Below, piece by piece: positions 46,604 through 58,027 of a stretch of DNA of 64,000 bases. The notes under the pieces were generated by a model. It saw only the letters and a program-made list of their open reading frames with translations. It was not told the origin of the DNA and made no database searches. The position numbers and the translations under genes were made by a program. The stretch comes from Diadema setosum. Its lineage: Eukaryota; Echinodermata; Echinoidea; Diadematoida; Diadematidae. Positions within the stretch are counted from its first letter, which is position 1. Each line of letters starts with the position of its first letter. The stretch lies in NCBI GenBank assembly GCA_033980235.1, contig CM067070.1, forward strand, positions 30,188,394 through 30,252,393, given 5' to 3'.

Positions 46604-49566
46604 TTACCTCCATGAATCAGTAAATTCAAGACAATTATATGGTAAAAATTTGCGACACCCTCGCCAAAGCCTGGTGCCCAATAATAAAAGGCGCTATTCA
46701 CTTGATTTGACGAGTGAACGTAAATTGACGATCGTACAGTACATGAAGTTCAAACCGCGCGCGCGAACCCAGATCGAAGGGAAGCGACATTATTATTCAT
46801 GAGCGGTCGTTATTCACCCAATCAGAAAGCGGATTCCTACACCGCATACACGACAATTCAGTGATTGGGTACAGCGGGACCGTAAGTCACACCCCCTTGG
46901 TAACAATGGGTTCGGGCTCGATTTCGGAAAACCTATGCGTCTGTGGGGGTGTTCGCTCCCCAAAGCAAACCGTCCTAAACGGGTTAATCTTTGCGTCCAC
47001 AAAATATCTTGACAATTTGTTTCTTAATCCGGTCAGGAACCAGTAAAATATACATCGATGTCAGTGCTGGTCCGCTTGAAACCGTGCAATCTCAAGAATA
47101 AGCTCTCTCATTGGACAGCGCTTGCATCAGCGCTTGAATTACGTCATTACGCTGCTACGGTCTCTTGCCACGTGCGTGCAAAGCGCATGCTTGCATGCAG
47201 GCACGCATGTAGTTATGTGCTTCGGACTTGCGTGGAACGCGTATGCGACAGACTAGAAACTTGGTACAGCGCGTGCCACTTGCCGAAATTAGACTCTTTC
47301 GCGCCACTCTACACTTTGTGTGGAGCATACCTCCGGCTTAGAAGTGACTTTTACAGACATTTCATAACGGAAAAACTAGTATAAATCATGCTCGCGTCTT
47401 CTTGACAATATATATGATGAGCATCTAAGTTTCCTCTCTACGAAAAAGCCAAAATCAGAAACAGTTTCTTAATCCGGTCAAGAACCAAAAACGAACTTCA
47501 GACGACAAAATCTTCCATGAAAGGCAGGTAAACTTTACGCAAATTCAACTTATTCTAATATTATCGTCTTGATAAGAACCGATATTATAGCAAATTTACA
47601 ATCAAAATTAGGAACAAAGTCTAGTGAACAAGTCATCGTGACTTGTAGCCATGATGAATGTATACACAAGTCGCTACACTGTGAAAACCATAGCCCTGTC
47701 AAACTCTCGCAAAATCTCGCAAGTACGAGACACCTTTCGAACGCAAAGATCGTCAACGAGAGTGCTGATTAAAGGGACATTCAAGACGATTTTCATAATT
47801 TCACATCATGCAGTATATAAATCGACAACTCCATGTATAGATTTGTCGAATTCATTGTGGTTTTTCAGCAGAGAAACTATACTTTAGAACACCTTAAACA
47901 AATTACACTGAACAAGGATGATGACATAGGAGGTTCACATATTCCAAAAATGTAGCAGTGTAGCAGGAGTTCACCTGTGTATAATCTATGCATGCCTTTT
48001 GTTGTTGTTGTTGTTGTTGTTGTTCTGCTTCCTTGATCCCCAACTCATGCATTGCTATGGTGACTCTGTCATATCATCATCCTTGTTCATTGCAATTTGT
48101 TCTAAATTTTAAAAATATTCTTATTCTTCATCCCAATTATCACAAATTCTGAAACTCTGTCTTCCGTATAACTAATTTATAGCTGTTCAAATGTAAAAAT
48201 CTGAAAATCATCCGGAGGTCTCCTTTAAATCTTGCCGGATGGGCTCATTAGCGTACGTGCTGCGGTCTGACTGTTACGTGCGAATGTGCACGAATATTAC
48301 CCAATAGCATCCACACGCTATGCCTGCAGGAGCGGGTGGCGCATTCGTATCAACACCCTTACAAATCTCGTTTTCACTGCGGTTGATTTGTCCTGTAAAT
48401 GTCATTATTTGGGACCCTTTGTTTTGTTTCTAAACCTTGCATGTGTTGCAGTGTGAGATAAACAAACAAACCAACAAATGCGACTCTTCTTAGTGTGGTT
48501 CAATTTTGATGTTTAGTAGAGTGTATTTAAATATTGGTCATTTATGACAGCTCCTTTCCTCTCTTCTGCTGTCTTTTTGAGTCAACCTGTTGTCATACTA
48601 CAATCATAAAAATCAAGTGAGTTTCCGATCGCATGTTGCTCGATTTATGTGGCGATTTGCGACTCTGATACCTTCAAACGATGTCCCCTGTCGTATCTGT
48701 TTTCACATTGGGAGTCAGTGCTGTTTAGTGTTGTTTTCACTTTTTGTTTCAATTCCATTGTCGAGCATTGCGGTAGAAACGGTCTGATAAAAAGCCAAAC
48801 GAAGAGCATACACAACAAAGCGAGCGTACAGGTGGCTATAATACCAACAATAATGGAGCATGCACGCGTGGATAAAACATTTCCGACACGCTGCAAGACT
48901 ATTTCCGAAAGCCGAACTATGTAAATGTATGCGACGCACTAGCCAATCGCACGCGAGATACCGCGCCGTAGCAACACTGGACATATTTGCTCTGCTTTAG
49001 AAAGAAGATCGAAACTGGCGATTGTGATTCAACATAGGATATTTTAAATTCTATTTTCGATAAGAAAAGCGTATTATTATGCTCGAAATTTAGTGTAGAT
49101 GTAGAAAACATATCAAAGATTCAATTTCTGCGAAACCCCAAATCGACAAAAGAAAAATAATGGTCAAAATCTTTTTACCCCGCCTTGGAGGGAATTTCCT
49201 CCTGCGACTTTTGCTTAAAACGGTTGTCGCGGGTCACAAATATTCAGAAAAGAAGGCCGATGTCCGTTTTTGATATTATTTCCCTTTCACAGCCATAATG
49301 ATATTATGTGGAAGCGAGCGTATAAAAAACGCCACATTGACATGCTTGTTTGTTTGTTTTACCCACTTGCAGTAACCATGTGCAGAATGTGATAGTTGAG
49401 GAAGAAAAATAAAATTTGGGGTTTATTTTAGTATTTCGATCCTCTAAAGGAAAAACAAATCTTAACATAATAGCGTTGATTGTGGATTTTAGTTGCTGCA
49501 GTGGTTGGTAAAGTGCATGTTGTAAACGATGGAGATGTACCTTGAGAACCCCCCCCCCCAAAAAAA

Positions 49567-49606
<40 letters not shown>

Positions 49607-49730
49607 CTTTGATTCTCCTTTTGTTACACTAGATTTGGTAATCAAAGATTACTATCTGAATGGTAAAATTGATAAATTCATGTTTTGTATAACTTTCCTA
49701 ACCTTGTATTTTGTAACCTAAAATAAAAAA

Positions 49731-49768
<38 letters not shown>

Positions 49769-50371
49769 ACTTTTTCCTAGTAATGACTCGTTTAGATCTA
49801 ATTTAGATTTTAACAGAGAAATTCAGATTGTCTTAGTTGTTACACCTAAAGAAATGTGTGTCATATGTTTGTGGTTATTGTTGTTGTTATTGTTTTTATA
49901 CCTAGACTAGTAGACTTGTAGTCCCCGATTACTGCCCTACGTACCTTAGCACTCGAATTGACCATGTAGTGAACAGATAATGAACTGCATGTCACAAAAC
50001 AGATCTACGGAATGAAAATGTGAACAGATCAGTTCAACTTCCCAATTTCTGGATTCCGTCCAGCAGTGTTGTGCGACCGTGACCATGTAAATGCAGCTCG
50101 GACCGCTGAACTTTGCGTAGTACGTACATGTTTTAACGTGCACAGTCGGCACGCAAGCCGAGCGGGACATCTCAGCGCGGCCGCGGTGGGGAGCTGTCGG
50201 GTATCCGTACGTACTACACTCTAACTCGATATACTATGGCAGCTACTCAGCTCATCACTCGTGCGTGCGCTATTCTACGCTCTCTGTTACGTCACTGTCC
50301 AACCTGCACAGTTAATAATGCGCACCAACATAATTGAGGAACGTCCTTGATACTAGAATTCTTTTTTTTTT
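46604..50371. other. No gene recognised; microsatellites and a possible element end
   Basis: Mostly unique-looking sequence with short frames only. A (GTT)n tract lies at 48000-48024, C/A/(TA) tracts at 49551-49606 and (AT)n at 49735-49764. The stretch 49201-49240 (gcgacttttgc, then gttgtcgcgggtcac) resembles a D-type terminus, but I cannot find its partner with confidence. A CpG-rich stretch with gcggccgcgg lies at 50155-50190. Confidence 0.45.
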
Positions 50372-51681
50372 CTTTTATGCCTCCGCCACGAAATGGTGCC
50401 GGAGGCATTATGTTTTCGTGTTGTCCGTCCGTCGGTACGTCCGTACGTCCGTCCGCATTCGTTTACGCGATAACTTTAGTAATATTGACTGGAATTTTAC
50501 CAAACTTGGTCCAAGTATAAAGTATGATAGGGCAACTACTTGATTGGATTTTGGGTGAAATTGGCCAAAAGTCAAAGGTAAACGGTCAAGGTCAATTCAT
50601 GAAATTGTGTCCGTTTACGCGATAACTCAAGACTGGAGCAAGCACATTTTCCCAAACTTTGTCCGAGGATGATGTATGATGAGACAATTGATTGATTAGT
50701 TTTTTAGTAAAATTGGACAAAGGTCAAAGGTCAAAGATCAAGGTCAAATCCTAAAATGTATCTGTTTACGTGATAACTCCAAACTGGATGAAGCAGCTTT
50801 CACCAAACTTCTTCCAAGCATAATGTACGATGGGGCAATTAGTTGAGTAGATTTTAGTGACATTGGGAAGAGGTCAAAGGTTAAAAGGTCAAGGTCAAAT
50901 GTAAAAAAAAAATGTTGCTCTTTCCCCTATATCCATGCAATGCCCCAAGGTATTTTCTTGAAACTTAGTGTAGACATGTGCTACTGGATAAAGAGTCTCC
51001 AGAGAGAGAGTTTCATGTCATAAGGTCAAAGGTTAGGAGAAATGCTACAATTTCACTTTTCTCGCAAATGGTTTCATGTCTCTTCATGGAAATTGGTACA
51101 CAAACTTGTACTGACTGGCAGGGATTATCTAGGGAATGTAGGGGTCATGGGTTAATAGTCAGAGGGTCAAAGGTCAAAGTCAACTCCTCAAAATTGTACT
51201 ATTTCCCTCATATACTAGTATATGCAGTGCTTGCATTATCATTTTGAAAACTTGACATTATATATACATGTGTTACAAAATGGAGATTCTCTGGGAAATT
51301 TCCAGCCAGAAGGTCAAAGGTCAAAGGTTAAGGGTCAATGGCCAGGTTTAAATGCCAAAAAAATTCCATTTTCTACTGTAATTACACTCTTTCTTCATAC
51401 CTTGAAAATTACTAAATGCATAAACTTATAAAAGGGTCGGTCAGAAGTCAAGTAGAAATCCTCAATTCTCCAATACATGTACCTGCACTCTTAGACAATT
51501 ATAGCAAACCTAGTTCAAGGAAAGTGAACATTCCAGATATTTCTGACAAACCTGTCATTCCAGTATTTTGCCAGTTATGTGAAACTGTCATCACACATTG
51601 TGAAGACATTGTACCATGCACCTATTGGGAGAATCATGCATTATGGCGGAGGCATCAGTCGCCATAGCGAAATTTCTAGTT
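50372..51681 (-). mobile_element. G3: TGACC-rich dispersed element, inverted
   Basis: Reverse-orientation copy of G1, opening atgcctccgccacg with a cgtccgtacgtccgtcc tract at 50425-50460 and closing gccatagcgaaatttctagt. It carries ggtcaaaggtcaa clusters throughout. No coding frame. Confidence 0.85.
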
Positions 51682-51750
51682 TTTAATATGTATGTATTAC
51701 GTATAACGTTCTATATGTATTATGTTTATAAAAGTATAGTATATATATAT

Positions 51751-51997
51751 GAAGAGTTTGTTCGCAAAAACCGATAAGTCCTTATTTGCCAAGTGGAGAT
51801 ATTTGCGATTAAAGGTCAAGAAAAATAAACAGAATAATGACAAAATGTTTGCCTCTTTTTACCATAACTTCAAAAATGTACCTTTATATGTAATGACCAA
51901 TATATCATTTAAAAGGTAGTATTTTGTACTTTATGACAGATACCGTACTTCAAAATCATCAAAAATGGACTTATCGGTTTTTGCGAACAAACTCTTC
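51751..51997 (+). mobile_element. B6: family B MITE, complete
   Basis: Ends gaagagtttgttcgc and gcgaacaaactcttc, 247 bp, flanked by atat on both sides and followed by a 60 bp (AT)n tract. It is the best-preserved family B copy, and its inner halves read in the opposite order to B2. Confidence 0.9.
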
Positions 51998-52058
<61 letters not shown>

Positions 52059-52059
52059 T
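51998..52059. repeat. (AT)n microsatellite
   Basis: About 30 at units directly abutting element B6. Confidence 0.9.
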
Positions 52060-52111
52060 GTATGTTAACTATATTAACTTTTTTTTTCATCGCCCCTTTT
52101 CACGGAAACAG

Positions 52112-52153
52112 CCAGTACAGAGTTTACACCAACTGCAGAGTTCCCAGTTGTTG
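52112..52153 (+). CDS. 42 bp phase-1 exon, Ser/Thr/Pro-rich linker (exon a)
   Basis: A 42 bp segment bounded by an acceptor ending aaacag, preceded by a T-rich and pyrimidine stretch, and a consensus donor gtaagt. Read with one base carried in, it codes S-T-E-F-T-P-T-A-E-F-P-V-V plus a split Gly codon. It closely matches the 42 bp exon at 57853-57894 in sequence, boundaries and phase, which is the main evidence that both are real. The split Gly codon is completed by ga at the start of the exon at 54163. The protein family is not recognised; a short Thr/Pro-rich linker of an extracellular protein is plausible. Upstream exons were not found. Confidence 0.5.
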
Positions 52154-52888
52154 GTAAGTTTGAAACTGAGACTAAGGTCCATTCTCTTCTTACCGTATCC
52201 ACGTATATGTTATAACTCCCACTTTACACATTTGTACAAAATCATAAGTATGGTATGTTTCTGTCTTGATGTTACACTCAGAAAAAAAAAAATATATATA
52301 TATATATATTCCATAGATTGTGATAAAGAATCACTTTTATACATCATACTAATGGTAAATATATTAAATGTTAATAAAGTGGAACTTCATACATCAGTGA
52401 ACACTTTCGTTTAGTCCCCCAAGGCACAAAAGACAAAATGCAATTATTAACATGTTGTCATTCACGTGGAAATGCCCTCCTAGATAACTGTGATAAGAAA
52501 AGACCAGCATAACACAATGACAGACATAAGTGAAATAGCACAAATAAGTTTTCGTTCTGTTTATCTCTTTACAACATCAAACAAAATCAAAGTGCGAAAT
52601 TGAAAAGGGAAAAAAAAGCATTTTCTTGTCAACACAAAAATCGAATTATATTCGGAGTCAGGGCAAAAAGATGATAAAGTGAGCAGAATACCTTCATTGT
52701 ATTATCTTATATGATTATTTCAGAATTCATGAGACAAATTAAAGGACCAAATATTATATACAGTTTTATAAATTTGACAAAATCAATTCAACTTGCTACA
52801 ATTTTTGTTCATACTGGTGCCTCCCCCACTAACTTTGAAATCCCATCTTACAGAAGATTCTTTATTTCCCTCCATTACTTTAGCCTTA

Positions 52889-53264
52889 TAGGGGATGGCT
52901 ACTAACTGAGCAGTGGGAATCAATGGAATTGCTGGGGGATGATTGTTCCAATTATTGTGGGATTCATTTAAGAGTACATTGTATATCTATTGTGGTTTTT
53001 GAAAATTATTTGCTTCAGAATGGTCTCATATTCAAGTAATGTGCAGTTTAATGTTTCCAGGTTAGAATGCCTGTACAGTGACGGACGGGGCATTAAACTG
53101 CACATTACTTCAATATGAGATTGTTGTGAAGCAAATAAATTTTCACACAACAATAGATATATAAAATACTCTTAAATGAATCCCACAAGGATTGGAACAA
53201 CCACCCCCCCCCCCCCATTGCATTCCCACTGATTCTCACTGATCAGTTACTAGCCATCCCCTTA
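52889..53264. mobile_element. Inverted repeat, about 170 bp arms
   Basis: Left arm 52889-53060 and right arm 53091-53264 are imperfect complements: ggggatggctactaactga against tactagccatcccc, gtgggattcatttaagagta against its complement, and catattcaagtaatgtgcag against ctgcacattacttcaatatg. The spacer is about 30 bp. It lies in the apparent intron between exons a and b. Confidence 0.75.
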
Positions 53265-53841
53265 AAATGATTTTGGAGGCTTTGAAGGTATTATAGATAT
53301 CATAGGTGTGGTGTTTGGTTGTTGTTTTTTTTTTTTTACTTCGTTTATGTTTATTTATTTTTCCATGCGTATTTCTTTCCATTAAATCTTGTTCCATAAA
53401 AGAGCACTTACGCAGTGCACAAATGAATAACAACCTGTTCATTTTTGCCAACCTTACTTTTTTGCCTTCGAAGACAAAAAAGAAGGTGTTCACTTATGCA
53501 TTTAATTTCCCTTTTTTCTTGACCTACCGGGTTGATAGTCATCAAATTATCTTTCATATGGTACATAATACGTTAACTCTTAGCCAAACATTCCATGAGA
53601 AATATTAACTTGAAAAAAGTGTTTATGTTCTTGTTCTTTTCTTTTTTTTTCGAGTGTAATCCGACATGCAAAAACTGTCGCGTCAGACGCTTAGAAAGCA
53701 TCATGGTATCGTGTTACGCATGATGTATAATGTAATAGGAGAGAAAATTAACTGGTAACTTACTGCGCTTCTAATAACGTACGCTATGCCAATGTCTATC
53801 TTTGAGGACCATCAAAACGTGTTAAAATTACAATATATATG

Positions 53842-53876
<35 letters not shown>

Positions 53877-54162
53877 ATGAAGAATGTTCAGTCAAAAGGC
53901 TCTAAATCCATTCAAAACTCATGGAATTAATTGCATTTTGAAATCAAGCTCTTCATAGATTGATATTATTTGGTTTGTATATCTTTGGTCAACTCCATGG
54001 ATTTGTAAGTTTTATGTGACGCTGACAAAGTTAAAATTTTATGCCGTTTAAATTTGCACGTCTAAGGATTGATGTCAGCTTTATTTGTTGTTCTTTTTTT
54101 TACGAATATCTAAAGATAATTGTTTTTTCTTAATGCAATCTTGATGATTTTTTCTTAATTAG

Positions 54163-54249
54163 GAATCCCCAAGAGGAATGCTTCAGCGAACATTTCGACA
54201 GTTAATTCTCGATCTACTCCAGAGGAAATGCAAGCGTCTAAACTGCATA
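54163..54249 (+). CDS. 87 bp phase-1 exon, Ser-rich linker (exon b)
   Basis: A polypyrimidine stretch tttttcttaattag precedes 54163, and the segment ends at a gtatgt donor (54250). Its length is 87 bp, a multiple of three, and it is phase 1 at both ends. With the carried base it reads Gly-Ile-Pro-Lys-Arg-Asn-Ala-Ser, then a Ser/Thr/Asn stretch, then Pro-Glu-Glu-Met-Gln-Ala-Ser-Lys-Leu-His, with no stop. Its last base joins ca of exon c to form Thr. Two potential N-glycosylation sites (NAS, NIS) are visible. Function unknown; the support is phase agreement with both neighbours. Confidence 0.4.
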
Positions 54250-54416
54250 GTATGTATAATAATTGCCAGTTACCTTACTACGCAACAACGACAACAAAAA
54301 TAAAGGAAGACTTTTTTCCAGGGATATTGTCCAAGCAACAGTTCTTAGTTGTTAAACAAACCACAGCTGCTGATGTGGACATTGCTTTACATTACACACA
54401 CGTATATATACTATAT

Positions 54417-55112
54417 GTGACTCTGCACCACAAAACACACAAAAAGTCGCCAGACATGGATATTTAGTTAAGAGCAGATTCTGAAAAAAAAAAAAACATA
54501 CTCTAAGCTTTAAAATGATGTATAACTCAATTCAAATGGATTCTCCTTACCTATATAAATATTGGAAAGAAAGCACACACTCAGGAAAAGTGTGAACTGA
54601 GAAAAGAGGCTCTGAAGTACAGTGTGTATTCAAGCGCTTAATCTTTACCAAACCGTGCTGGCTTTGCGATGAATGGGACAAAAAACAGGAAGTAAACCAC
54701 CAGAGTAACAACAATGAAGGGATTATCAAATTGAACTGAAATTGAGCATGCCTCATTAACACACTCTGTCCATAATTAATGCCAACTTTTAAAGCAGTAG
54801 CATCATCTCTTCAAAAATTATTAGAGTTGAAAGTGAAGAGTGTGTACAAGGTTTTTCAAAAATGAAAATTTGACTCTAAAGACACATGTAATCACAGTAT
54901 TCTACACAAAAATGATCGAGATAAACTGCTTTAAAACTCATTTTCCTGCCAGTTTTATGACCCCAAATGTAAGCATAAGGTAGGAGAAGACTTGTTCCTT
55001 CAGAAAATATGAAAAAGTCAAGATCGGCTAGTTTGACCCATTTCTCCTATTTTCAGTCCTCACGCAAAATCAGTGTGTGCGACTTTATGTTCGTTTTGTG
55101 GTGCGCGGTCAC
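54417..55112 (+). mobile_element. A6: family A element
   Basis: Opens gtgactctgcaccacaa and closes tgtggtgcgcggtcac, flanked by atat. It is followed after atatat by A7, so the two stand head to tail. Confidence 0.88.
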
Positions 55113-55118
55113 ATATAT

Positions 55119-55779
55119 GACCCTGCATCAGAAAACCAACAAAGAGTGGGCAGACATGGATTTTCAGTTAAGGATAGATTCTGAAAGAGCAGATTCTAAG
55201 CTATAAAATTATGTACAACTCAATTCAAATGGACTTCCCTAACCTATGTAAATACTGTAAAGAATACACACACTGGAAAAAATTGAAATGATAACAGAGG
55301 CTCTGAATTACCTGGTTCAATCTAGCGTTTAATGTTTACCTAGCCGTGCGAGCTGTCAATGAAAAGGACAAAACACACAATGTAAAATACCACAGCAACA
55401 GCAATGGGATGCTTATCAGATTAAGCTGAAATTGAGCAGGTCCTATTGACACATTCTGTTCATGCTTCAAAGCAGTAACATTATTCTTTCAATCGTTATT
55501 AGACTTAAAAGTGAAGAGTGTACAAAGGTTTTCAAGAAATGAAGAGGGGCCTCTGAGACATACCTTATCATTTTACTCTCCCAAAAAAAGGGTAGTAGAA
55601 AACACACTTCCCCGTTCATGTTAAGATACCAAACTACAGAAAAATGTAGAACTGAAGGATGGCTCTTTTAGAAAACATGAAACGCTCAAGATTTACTTGG
55701 TTAACCTATTTCACCTTTTCTGAGTCCTCACGTAAAGTCAAGGGTGCGACTTTTTGTTCGTTTTGTGATGCATGGTCAC
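55119..55779 (+). mobile_element. A7: diverged family A element
   Basis: Opens gaccctgcatcagaaaac, lacking the first two bases, and closes gtgatgcatggtcac. Ordered A blocks are recognisable throughout but much more diverged than in its neighbours, so it is an older copy. A (CA)n tract follows. Confidence 0.8.
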
Positions 55780-55803
55780 ACACACACACACACGTTTATA
55801 TAT

Positions 55804-56490
55804 GTGACTCTGCACCTCAAAACAAACAAAAAGTCGCCAGACATGAATTTTTAGTTAAGACCATATTCTGAAAGAGCAGACTTTAAGCTTTAAAATGATG
55901 TATAACGCAAATCAAATGGACTCTCCTAACCTATCTAAATATTGGAAAGAAAGCACAAACTCAGGAAAAGTGTGAACTGAGAAAAGAGGCTCTGAAGAAC
56001 AGTGTCCATTCAAGCGCTTAATCTTTACCAAACCGTGCTGGCTGTGCGATGATTGGGACAAAAAACTGGAAGTAAACCACCAGAGTAACAACAATGAAGA
56101 GATTATCAGATTAAACTGAAATTAAGCAACCTCATTAACACATTCTGTCCATAATAAATGCCAACTTTCAAAGCAGTAGCACTATCTTTCCAAAAGTTAT
56201 TAGAGTTGAAAGTGAAGAGTGTGGATAAGGTTTTTTCAGAAATGAAAAAAGGGATTCTAAAGACACACATAATCACACTATTCTACCAAAAAATGTTCGA
56301 GATAAACTGCTAAAAAAACACTTTCCTGCCCGTTTTATGATACCAAATTTTAACATAATGTAAAAGAAGACCCGCTCTTTCAGAAAATATGAAAATGTCA
56401 ATTTCGGCTAGGTTGACCCATTTCACTTATTTTCAGTCCTCACGCAAAGTCAGTGTGTGCGACTTTATGTTCGTTTTGAGGTGCACAGTC
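55804..56490 (+). mobile_element. A8: family A element, complete
   Basis: Opens gtgactctgcacctc and closes gaggtgcacagtc, where it meets a 75 bp (AT)n tract. Close to A1, A4 and A5. Confidence 0.88.
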
Positions 56491-56499
56491 ATATATATA

Positions 56500-56565
<66 letters not shown>
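56491..56565. repeat. (AT)n microsatellite
   Basis: Tandem at units between elements A8 and B7. Confidence 0.9.
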
Positions 56566-56566
<1 letters not shown>

Positions 56567-56816
56567 AAGAGTTACTTTGTTCGTAAAAACCGATAAGTCC
56601 ATTTTTAAGAGATTTTGAAGTACGGACTCTGTCATAAAGTGCAAAATAATACCTTTTTAAATGATATATGGGTCACTACATATAAAGGTACGTTTTTTAA
56701 GTTACGGTCAAAAGAAGAAAAATTATCTTATTATTCTCTTTATTTTTCGTGACCTTTAATCGCAAATATCTCAATTTGGCAAATATGGACTTATCCGTTT
56801 TTGCTTGACCACACTC
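56566..56816 (+). mobile_element. B7: family B MITE
   Basis: Opens gaagagttactttgttcg and ends near ttttgcttgaccacactc, a decayed inverted end. Internal family B sequence is complete. Confidence 0.8.
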
Positions 56817-57209
56817 TATCAGTAGTTTCTGTCCATGATTAATGCCATCTGTCAAAGCAGTATCATTTCAAAACTTATAGGAGTTGAAAATGAAGAGTGT
56901 GCAAAGGATTTTCAAGTATTGACAAGGGGATACGAAGACATACCTGATCACACCCCACTATTCTACCAGGAAAAAAAAAAAGGTTCTGAAAACACATTTC
57001 CTTTATCTTTGATGAGTACAACCTTATAAATACTGTAGGAGAAGAAAAGCTCTTTTAGATATATGACAGACTAAATATTGACCTTATCAACCCGTTTCGG
57101 AATTGTTCGTTGTTTGTTTGTTTTTTTTTTGTTGTTTTTTTTTCTTTTAGTTTCCTAGCGTAAAATCATGAGGTGCGAATTTTTGTTGGTTTTGTGATGC
57201 ATGGTCAAA
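56817..57209 (+). mobile_element. A9: left-truncated, diverged family A element
   Basis: It begins within the family A interior (ttctgtccatgattaatgcc) and runs to the diverged end gtgatgcatggtcaaat. It is joined directly to B7 on its left. Confidence 0.7.
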
Positions 57210-57219
57210 TATGATTACG

Positions 57220-57592
57220 CGATCGTACATTACAAAACCAACAAGTCGCACGCCTTACCTTTACACGAGGACTGAAAATACGCAAAGTGGTTCAACCTTA
57301 TCAATGTTCACTTTTCTCTTTTCATTTTTCTGTATTAAAAGGCAATTTTAATCATGGTCAAAATGCTTTGATAATGCATGTTTAATTTCAGCTTAATCTG
57401 GCAACTCTTTCATTGATGCGGCTTCGGTAGTTCATATCCTGTTTTTTTTTTCCCCATTACTCGCATTGATAGCTGGACTGGGTAGAGACTGAGTTCTACA
57501 TCGTTTAAAGATTAGAGTCTGCCCTTTTAGAACTTGCCCTTAACTAAACACCCATGTCTGGTGACTTTTTTGTGGATTTTGTGTAGCAAGGA
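57220..57592 (-). mobile_element. A10: internally deleted, diverged family A element
   Basis: Both ends are recognisable in inverted orientation (aaccaacaagtcgcacgcc on the left, ccatgtctggtgactttttt on the right) with about half the interior missing. Confidence 0.65.
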
Positions 57593-57699
57593 CGCTCAAG
57601 TCTTGAGTATGGAGAGAGTGGGAAATTATGTTTTTCTTTTCGTTTATGGCGACATTTTCGTTGTTTTCTGGTAAAAGGGTCAGGTGTATATTATCAGAT

Positions 57700-57741
57700 T
57701 TGTGTGTGTGTGTGTGTGTATGTGTGTGTGCGTCTGTGTGT
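57700..57741. repeat. (GT)n microsatellite
   Basis: About 20 gt units with minor interruptions. Confidence 0.85.
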
Positions 57742-57852
57742 GCACTGCGTTGGGGGCTTTCAAGTATTCGTGTCCAAAGTTGATGTAATAAATCATTCGA
57801 TGTCACGTTAATTTTGTAATTCCCCTTTACCCATGCTTTTCCATGGTAACAG

Positions 57853-57894
57853 CAGTTACAGAGTTTACCCCAACCGCGGAGTGCCCAACTGACG
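57853..57894 (+). CDS. 42 bp phase-1 exon, Thr/Pro-rich linker (exon c)
   Basis: An acceptor ending ggtaacag and a perfect donor gtaagt bound 42 bp that code V-T-E-F-T-P-T-A-E-C-P-T-D plus a split Gly codon, starting with a Thr completed from exon b. It is a diverged duplicate of exon a at 52112-52153, and intronic sequence just outside also matches (ttcatcgccccttttcac against acccatgcttttccatgg). Duplicated phase-1 exons of fixed length are the pattern expected of a repeated linker or cassette exon. It carries a Cys where exon a has Phe. I found no convincing next exon downstream; the nearest acceptor-like site (about 58998) runs into an early stop in this phase. Confidence 0.5.
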
Positions 57895-58027
57895 GTAAGT
57901 TCAAGATAGGATTTGGGATTATCATCTTCTTGATATTGCATCCCTTTTATGTATTATCTTTTTTGTGACGTTTATATAAAAAAAGAAAAATATATATGCA
58001 TACATATATTTATATATATATATATAC

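Noticed and set aside
48590..48620. Splice donor aatcaagtgagt as an upstream exon boundary
   Set aside because: No open frame of consistent phase with an acceptor could be placed before it.
52711..52905. 64-codon frame near the micro-exons as a further exon
   Set aside because: It has an acceptor-like attatttcag at its start but runs to a stop inside the left arm of the inverted repeat and has no recognisable domain; support is too weak.
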